Assembly: GCA_949710005.1 (NCBI GenBank)
Contig: OX453284.1
Location: 4,742,001-4,806,000, forward strand
Reading direction: 5' to 3'
Length of the DNA stretch: 64,000 nt
DNA from: Ricordea florida
Lineage: Eukaryota > Cnidaria > Anthozoa > Corallimorpharia > Ricordeidae
Below the pieces are notes generated by a model. It was not told where the DNA came from. It searched no databases and saw nothing but the letters and a program-made list of their open reading frames with translations. Positions within the stretch are counted from its first letter, which is position 1. Each line of letters begins with the position of its first letter. Below are positions 53,001 through 62,000 of this stretch, piece after piece. The translations under genes and the position numbers were made by a program.

Positions 53001-56000
53001 CATTGTTAATGACTGTCATTTTGACAACCTGAGCAAACTCAACCCAAGTCAATCATCTTTAGAGTAAATTGAGTTGCGGCGAGTCCTCACTTTGTGGTAT
53101 TTGTGTTTGTGTCCAAGGGTGCCATTGGCCTTTTAAACTGCGATCTTATTGGCTGCAGGATGTTGATATTAACATGTGATTGGTTGCGATGGTTATTTGC
53201 CAACTTTTTTTTTCATTATGAAAGGAAGATTTTAAAATTAAAACCAAAGATAGTTCCACAAGATTAAATTGTTAATCTGAGCCTAGTCCGTAAGATCTGT
53301 AAAAACTAGATTCTAGCTTGTGCTTTTACAGAGTTCCGAGAGAGCCACCTATCTGTGAGGTCAACAAGATAAGGACAAAACGCCAAGGCTACGTAAATCT
53401 GCGATTTGACATTTTCAGCAAACAGATCGTGTAATCAAAGTGAACGCGTTCAGCACTAGATAGAGGTGATACACTTACACAGAGGAGCAATTCCTTGGAG
53501 GTTGGCAGAAATCCCTCACAGTTCCAGCGATAAGCAATTTAAAAAAGTGTTCCAGAGTACACCACTGTAAAACATAAGCGAATTCTTAATCAAGCTCAAG
53601 ACAAAAATTGCTTAAGAAAAAAAAAATATATCCATCACTAAAGTCCAAGATAATGCTAAAAATACTGTGGAAGAAGCAAACCTCCTGAACATTTGTAGCT
53701 AAAACATTTAGGGTGACAACATTATTCCTATTCTCTGCAGACGTCTCTCTTCTAAAAGGCAGGATGCAAAGCGAAGTTGTTGGGTTTGGCGCAGTAACAT
53801 TTAGTGGCTGTGTAGTTGGTGTCGTATTTAACTGTGTAGCTGGTGCCGTTGTACCTGGCAGTGTAGTTGGTGCCGTTGTATTTGGCTGTGTAGTTGGTGC
53901 CGTTGTATTTGGCTGTGTAGTTGACGCCGTTGTATCTGGCTGTGTAGTTGGTGCTGTTGTACCTGGCTGTGAAGTTGCTTCCGTTGTATTTGGCAGTGTA
54001 GTTGGTGCCGTTGTACCTGGCTGTGTAGTTGGCGCTGTTGTACCTGGCTGTGTAGTTGGTGCTGTTGTATCTGGCTGTGTAGTTGGTGCCGTTGTATTTG
54101 GCTGTGTAGTTGGTTCCGTTGTATCTGGCTGTGTAGTTGGTGCCGTTGTATTTGGCTGTGTAGTTGGTTCCGTTGTATCTGGCTGTGTAGTTGGTTCCGT
54201 TGTATCTGGCTGTGTAGTTGGTTCCGTTGTACCTGGCTGTGTAGTTGGCGCTGTTGTACCTGGCTGTGTAGTTGGTGCTGTTGTATCTGGCTGTGTAGTT
54301 GGTTCCGTTGTACCTGGCTGTGTAGTTGGCGCTGTTGTACCTGGCTGTGTAGTTGGTGCTGTTGTACCTGGCTGTGTAGTTGGTGCTGTTGTATCTGGCT
54401 GTGTACTAGTAGGAGGCGGTGGAGCTGAAACAAATGGAAGACGATTGTGGTTAAAGCTAGGGACTGCGAGTATTTTAGCTGTTGTCGCTTACAAGTAACC
54501 CCAGTTATATGATCACGTGACACTATGTTTCACTTCGTAATCTTGGGTTTTAGTCGTGCGGAAAACTAATGGAATTGTGTAACGCATTACATTTTATACG
54601 ATCATTTCTCAGGATTTCAGTATTTGACATCGATTTGCGCTGTGATTTCTCTCCTCTGCCAGAACTAAGAGGTGTAACTCTTTATTGCGTCGGAATGATT
54701 AATGCCTATTACTCTAACCGAGTTCGAGGTCCTTACGGTAAGTTACAGACCGAGTTTTTTCCGCTCGGATTTATGGCCCCAACGGAAAAAAATTAGGAAA
54801 AAAACACAACCCTACCATTTTTCATCACCTTGACATTCATAATGTGGGAACCCAGAGCTTATCTGCTAGCTGTGCATGCTAATGAGGCCCAACAAGGCCG
54901 AAACAGCTGTCCATGGCTCCTGGCCTTTCAGCTCAATTTTTTCATCTTTTTTTTTGGTAGCAATAGGGTTTTATCCCTTCTACCACTGTAACCTCAGTGC
55001 GCATATGTGTGGCTTTAACACACCCTTACTACATTTTGACGTTTTCATTTCAAGCCACATCCCATAACCCTACCATTTTTCATCACCGTATAGTGAAATA
55101 CGACCCGCTAATTTGAATAATAACAGCGCGTGTCCCAACCTACGGATATAATAAAGCTGGTTATTGAGGGCATTACTATAATGTATACCTGTAGGTAACG
55201 GTCGTGGTACGTTCTTTAGGAACTCAATTTGGCCTCCAAGGTTTCCCCTTGGTTGGTAACGTGCGACAATGTAATGAATGTTTGGTCCAGTGGCCACACC
55301 CACCCCCAGCTGACCAGATGCTCGCCATACAACCTGCGTGAAATGACGCCATTGCTGGTTTTGATCGATAGGGCCTCCTGTGCCAAAGTTGTAATTCGAT
55401 ATCTCGTTGTACCAAGAAGTCACTACTGCTCTGCACTCTAGACAATTCACATGTGAAGGGCCTGTACACAGAGGTCTTGCTGGAAAGAACTGGAAAACAG
55501 CAATGTTTTCGCCAGCGGTTTGTACAATGCTGTTGTCGTGTTGTACTGTTCCATTTTGCAGGAGGAACTGGGACCAGTTCCTGGCAGCATCAGCAAGATT
55601 GGGGCTCCAAACCAAATTGGGAACACTGTGGCGCGCACGGAATACATTATGGGAATCCAGACAATCTTGCTCAAAGTAGGAAGGAACTGAAAGGTAGAGA
55701 AGTCAATATAAATGTTTAGTGTACTGCTGTGTTGCAGGACGACACAGCACCTAGAAAGTTATCATCATAATTATTCACAGTCTAATTAAGAGCTTTCCAC
55801 ATAGTTGGATCAAACTAAAGAACCAAAATCCTATACGTTTAGTTTGTCCTATCAATGGATTATTTAAAGAATTGAATGTGTTTCAGCAGTGTGGAAGGTC
55901 TACCGTAAATCCAAAGAAATTTTTAGTTCTTGGTCAGAGCTCTGACGAAAGGCTAACCCTCGGAACGTCAGCATTCTCTTTCTATCTTACGGTGGTACAA

Positions 56001-59000
56001 ATAACTTTATGAACTTCTTTTATTATCCCAATTTCTTGTATTTCAATTCCCCACCGACGTAGCACCAGTTTCTTTAGAAACTACCCCAACAATAAATAAG
56101 TCAAAAGACAGGGGACTCCCCTTAGTAAGAATTCAGCCCTATGCGAGGTCTTTGCTCCTTCTATTGTAGTACTTGAAAGTTATATACGTAGGCAGAAACC
56201 CATAAGAGCTAGAACGCGTAAGTACCTCGACTCTGAATGTCTTCAACCACAGCCTATCCACATTCAATCTACCAAGTACCAAATTTGGAAAGCACTAGAA
56301 ACCTAATGAACCTATGAAACTGGCTTTAGTTGTGTGAGGTACTTACTGCGAGATACGCGCCTCTACTCAAAATATGGCGGACACGTCGTTGTTGCAAATG
56401 CTAGTAGTTTCCGACGCGTCATGGAAGCAGGACAGTACCAACAAGCTTAAAGACTGGGGAAAGTAGTTTCCAAATATGGTACTTGAGAAATATCGATTCT
56501 GGACAAGCTGAGAACGCGCGTTACACGTTTCAAGTCTTACGGTTCTCCAGTTGTGTCGAGGCCGGAATAGCACTGAGCTAGAACCCATAAGGAAAGTCCT
56601 CCTTATAGATTTACAAAACCTTTCCTTTTTATACTCCACCTTTAAAAAAGACATATCTCACTTTCCATTGTTAAAACGAAAAAGTCTCCTATTTCTTGAA
56701 AGAACTTTCGTTAAAAAATGGCACCATTCAACATACGAACACTGCATGCCTTCTTGACTTTTTGAGATGAGAATATCGAGCGATAGCAGAGAAGAAAAAA
56801 ACATAGCCAAAAGAAATTACCTAAAACATAACTTACAATCTAACAAAAACGCTCTCTACCTTTGCTTTCAAAGGACGATAAAATCACCGTAAAATAGAGG
56901 TAAGACCGAGCTTTCAAACCTCTGTCTGGGCATGGACACCAAGCGAATAGGTCAATCTACAAAGCATTCCGCGGCCATAAAACAAACGATACCGAAGATC
57001 TATTTTAAACCAAAATTAGATGTTCAATACTCAAAGAACTAATTAGCAAGGAACCAGCTACATAAGTAAGAAAATCCTAATATTTGCTTTCGATGATCTT
57101 TTCTTCTCAAAAATAATTTTCGTACAACCATCGTGAAAGTAGTCAAACCCTAATGACGTTTTACCTGGCTGTGAACTCAGTGGTGTTGTATCTGGCTGTG
57201 TAGTTGGTGTCGTATCTGGCTGTGTAGTTGGTGCCGTTGTATTTGGCTGTGTAGTTGGTGCTGTTGTATTTGGCTGTGTAGTTGGTGCCGTTGTATTTGG
57301 CTGTGTAGTTGGTGCCGTTGTATTTGGTTGTGTAGTTGGTGCCGTTGTATCTGGCTGTGTAGTTGGTGCCGTTGTATCTGGCTGTGTAGTTGGTGCCGTT
57401 GTATTTGGCTGTGTAGTTGGTGCCGTTGTATTTGGCAGTGTAGTTGGTGCCGTTGCATCTGGCTGTGTAGTTGGTGCCGTTGTATTTGGCTGTGTAGTTG
57501 GTGCCGTTGTATTTGGAAGTGTAGTTGGTGCCGTTGCATCTGGCTGTGTAGTTGGTGCCGTTGTATTTGGCTGTGTAGTTAGTACCGTTGTATTTGGCTG
57601 TGTAGTTGGAACCGTTGTATTTGGCTGTGTAGTTGGTACCGTTGTATTTGGCTGTGTAGTTGGTGGCGTTGTATTTGGCTGTGTAGTTGCTGCGGTTCTA
57701 TCTGCCTGTGTAGTTGGTGCCGTTGTATTTGGCTGTGTAGTTGGTGTTGTTGTATTTGGCTGTGTACTTGGTGCAGTTGTATTTGGCTGTGTCGTTGGTG
57801 CCGTTGTATTTGGCTGTGCAGTTGGTGCCGTTGTATTTGGCTGTGTAGTTGGTGGCGTTGTATTTGGCTGTGTAGTTGCTGCGGTTCTATCTGCCTGTGT
57901 AGTTGGTGCCGTTGTATTTGGCTGTGTAGTTGGTGTTGTTGTATTTGGCTGTGTACTTGGTGCAGTTGTATTTGGCTGTGTCGTTGGTGCCGTTGTATTT
58001 GGCTGTGCAGTTGGTGCCGTTGTATTTGGCTGTGTAGTTGGTGCCGTTGTATTTGGCTGTGCACCTGGTACCGTTGTATTTGGCTGTGTAGTTGGTGCCG
58101 TTGTATCTGGCTGTGCAGTTGGTGCCGTTGTATTTGGCTGTGCAGTTGGTTCCGTTGTATTTGGCTGTGTAGTTGGTGCCGTTGTATCTGGCTGTGTAGT
58201 TGGTGCAGTTGTATTTGGCTGTGTGGTTGGTGCCGTTGTATTTGGCTGTGCAGTTGGTGCCGTTGTATTTGGCTGTGCAGTTGGTGCCGTTGTATTTGGC
58301 TGTGTAGTTGGTGCCGTTGTATCTGGCTGTGTAGTTGGTGCTGTTGTATTTGGCTGTGTAGTTGGTGCCGTTGTATTTGGCTGTGTAGTTGGTGCCGTTG
58401 TATTTGACTGTGTAGTTGGTGCTGTTGTATTTGGCTGTGTAGTTGGCGCCGTTGTATCTGGCTGTGTAGTTGGTGCCGTTGTATCTGGCTGTGTAGTTGG
58501 TGCCGTTGTATTTGGCTGTGTAGTTGGTGCCGTTGTATTCGGCTGTGTAGTTGGTGCCGTTGTATCTGGCTGTGTAGTTGGTGCCGTTGTATTTGGCTGT
58601 GTAGTTGATGCAGTTGTATTTGGATGTGTAGTTGGTGCCGTTGTATTTGGCTGTGTAGTTGGCGCTGTTGTACCTTGCTGTGTAGTTGGTTCCGTTGTAT
58701 CTGGCTGTGTAGTAGTAGGAGGCGGTGGAGCTGAAACAAATGGAAGACGATTGTGGTTAATGCCAAGACTGCGAGTATTTTAGCTGTTGTCGCCTACAAG
58801 TAACCCCAGTTATGTGATCACGTGACACTATGTTTCACTTCGTAATCTTGAGTTTTAGTCGTGGGGAAAAGTAATTGAATTGTGTAAAGCATTACATTTT
58901 ATACGATCATGCATTTCTATGGATTTCAGTATTTGACATCGACTTGCGCTGTGATTTTTCTCCTCTGCCAGAACTAAGAAGTGTAACTCTTTATTGCGTG

Positions 59001-62000
59001 GGAATGATTAATACCTATTACTCTAACCGAGTTCGAGGTCCTTACGGTAAGTTACAGACCGAGTTTTTTCCGCTCGGATTTATGGCCGTAACGGATAAAA
59101 TGAGGAAAAAACACAACCCTACCATTTTTCATCAGCTTGACATTCATAATGTGGGAACCCAGAGCTCATCTGCTAGCTGTACCATGCTGATGAGGCCTGA
59201 TAAGGCCAAAACAGCTGTCCATGGCTGCTGGCCTTTGAGCTCAATTTTTTCATCTTTTCTTTGGTAGCAACAGGGTTTTATCCCTTCTACCACTGTCGCC
59301 TCAGTGCGCACATGGGTTGCTTTAACACACCCTTACTACATTTTGACGCTGTCATTTTAAGCCACATTCCATAACCCTACCATTTTTCATCACCTTGACA
59401 TTAATAATGTGGGAACCCAGAGCTGTACCATAATGATGAGGCCTAACAAGGCCGAAACAGCTGTCCATGGCTGCTGGCTTTTGAGCTTAATTTTTCATCT
59501 TTTTTTGGTAGCAGTAGGGTTTTATCCTTTCTACCACTGTCGCCTCGGTGGGCATATGTGTGACTTTAACATACCCTTACTTCATTTTGATGCTGTCATT
59601 TCAAGCCACATCCCATAACCCTACCATTTTTCATCACCGTATAGTGAAATACGACCCGCTAATTTGAATAATAACAGCGCGTGTCCCAACCTACGGATAT
59701 AATAAAGCTGGTTATTGAGGGCATTACTATAATGTATACCTGTAGGTAACGGTCGTGGTACGTTCTTTAGGAACTCAATTTGGCCTCCAAGGTTTCCCCT
59801 TGGTTGGTAACGTGCGACAATGTAATGAATGTTTGGTCCAGTGGCCACACCCACCCCCAACTGACCAGATGCTCGCCATACAACCTGCGTAAAATGACGC
59901 CATTGCTGGTTTTGATCGATAGGGCCTCCTGTGCCAAAGTTGTAATTCGATATCTCGTTGTACCAAGAAGTCACTACTGCTCTGCACTCTAGACAATTCA
60001 CATGTGAAGGGTCTGTACACAGAGGTCTTGCTGGAAAGAACTGGAAAACAGCAATGTTTTCGCCGGAGGTTTGTACAGTGCTGTTGTCGTGTTGTACTGT
60101 TCCATTTTGCAGGAGGAACTGGGACCAGTTCCTGGCAGCATCAGCAAGATTGGGGCTCCAAACCAAATTGGGAACACTGTGGCGCGCACGGAATACATTA
60201 TGGGAATCCAGACAATCTTGCTCAAAGTAGGAAGGAACTGAAAGGTAGAGAAGTCAATATAAATGTTTAGTGTACTGCTGTGTTGCAGGACGACACAGCA
60301 CCTAGAAAGTTATCATCATAATTATTCACAGTCTAATTAAGAGCTTTCCACATAGTTGGATCAAACTAAAGAACCAAAATCCTATACGTTTAGTTTGTCC
60401 TATCAATGGATTATTTAAAGAATTGAATGTGTTTCAGCAGTGTGGAAGGTCTACCGTAAATCCAAAGAAATTTTTAGTTCTTGGTCAGAGCTCTGACGAA
60501 AGGCTAACCCTCGGAACGTCAGCATTCTCTTTCTATCTTACGGTGGTACAAATAACTTTATGAACTTCTTTTATTATCCCAATTTCTTGTATTTCAATTC
60601 CCCACCGACGTAGCACCAGTTTCTTTAGACACTACCCCAACAATAAATAAGTCAAAAGACAGGGGACTCCCCTTAGTAAGAATTCAGCCCTATGCGAGGT
60701 CTTTGCTCCTTCTATTGTAGTACTTGAAAGTTATATACGTAGGCAGAAACCCATAAGAGCTAGAACGCGTAAGTACCTCGACTCTGAATGTCTTCAACCA
60801 CAGCCTATCCACATTCAATCTACCAAGTACCAAATTTGGAAAGCACTAGAAACCTAATGAACCTATGAAACTGGCTTTAGTTGTGTGAGGTACTTACTGC
60901 GAGATACGCGCCTCTACTCAAAATATGGCGGACACGTCGTTGTTGCAAATGCTAGTAGTTTCCGACGCGTCATGGAAGCACGACAGTACCAACAAGCTCA
61001 AAGACTGGGGAAAGTAGTTTAGAAATATGGTACTTGAGAAATATCGATTCTGGACAAGCTGAGAACGCGTGTTACACGTTTCAAGTCTTACGGTTCTCCA
61101 GTTGTGTCGAGGCCGGAATAGCACTGAGCTAGAACCCATAAGGAAAGTCCTCCTTATAGATTTACAAAACCTTTCCTTTTTATACTCCACCTTTAAAAAA
61201 GACATATCTCACTTTCCATTGTTAAAACGAAAAAGTCTCCTATTTCTTGAAAGAACTTTCGTTAAAAAATGGCACCATTCAACATACGAACACTGCATGC
61301 CTTCTTGACTTTTTGAGATGAGAATATCGAGCGATAGCAGAGAAGAAAAAAACATAGCCAAAAGAAATTACCTAAAACATAACTTACAATCTAACAAAAA
61401 CGCTCTCTACCTTTGCTTTCAAAGGACGATAAAATCACCGTAAAATAGAGGTAAGACCGAGCTTTCAAACCTCTGTCTGGGCATGGACACCAAGCGAATA
61501 GGTCAATCTACAAAGCATTCCGCGGCCATAAAACAAACGATACCGAAGATCTATTTTAAACCAAAATTAGATGTTCAATACTCAAAGAACTAATTAGCAA
61601 GGAACCAGCTACATAAGTAAGAAAATACTAATATTTGCTTTCGATGATCTTTTCTTCTCAAAAATAATTTTCGTACAACCATCGTGAAAGTAGTCAAACC
61701 CTAATGACGTTTTACCTGGCTGTGAACTCAGTGGTGTTGTATCTGGCTGTGTAGTTGGTGTCGTATCTGGCTGTGTAGTTGGTGCCGTTGTATTTGGCTG
61801 TGTAGTTGGTGCTGTTGTAATTGGCTGTGTAGTTGGTGCCGTTGTATTTGGCTGTGCAGTTGGTGCCGTTGTATTTGGTTGTGTAGTTGGTGCCGTTGTA
61901 TCTGGCTGTGTAGTTGGTGCCGTTGTATCTGGCTGTGTAGTTGGTGCCGTTGTATTTGGCTGTGTAGTTGGTGCCGTTGTATTTGGCAGTGTAGTTGGTG

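Noticed and set aside
53713-54498. 261-aa Val/Gly/Cys-rich plus-strand open frame
   Set aside because: Antisense by-product of the 27-bp mucin repeat; the minus-strand exon 53682-54424 has splice sites and phase continuity.
55229-55719. Plus-strand frames opposite the CAP exons (also 59780-60270)
   Set aside because: Antisense shadows; the minus-strand CAP domain has clear family residues and splice borders.
57579-58766. 395-aa [15 protein letters not shown] minus-strand frame
   Set aside because: Right strand but wrong frame; the splice-linked frame is TTQPNTTAP. The same applies at 53828-54523, 57177-57539, 61728-62090 and 62130-62858.
58223-58783. Plus-strand VVGAVVFGC frame, and CSWCRCIWL frames at 57328 and 61879
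   Set aside because: Antisense shadows of the same minisatellite, with no start context or domain.
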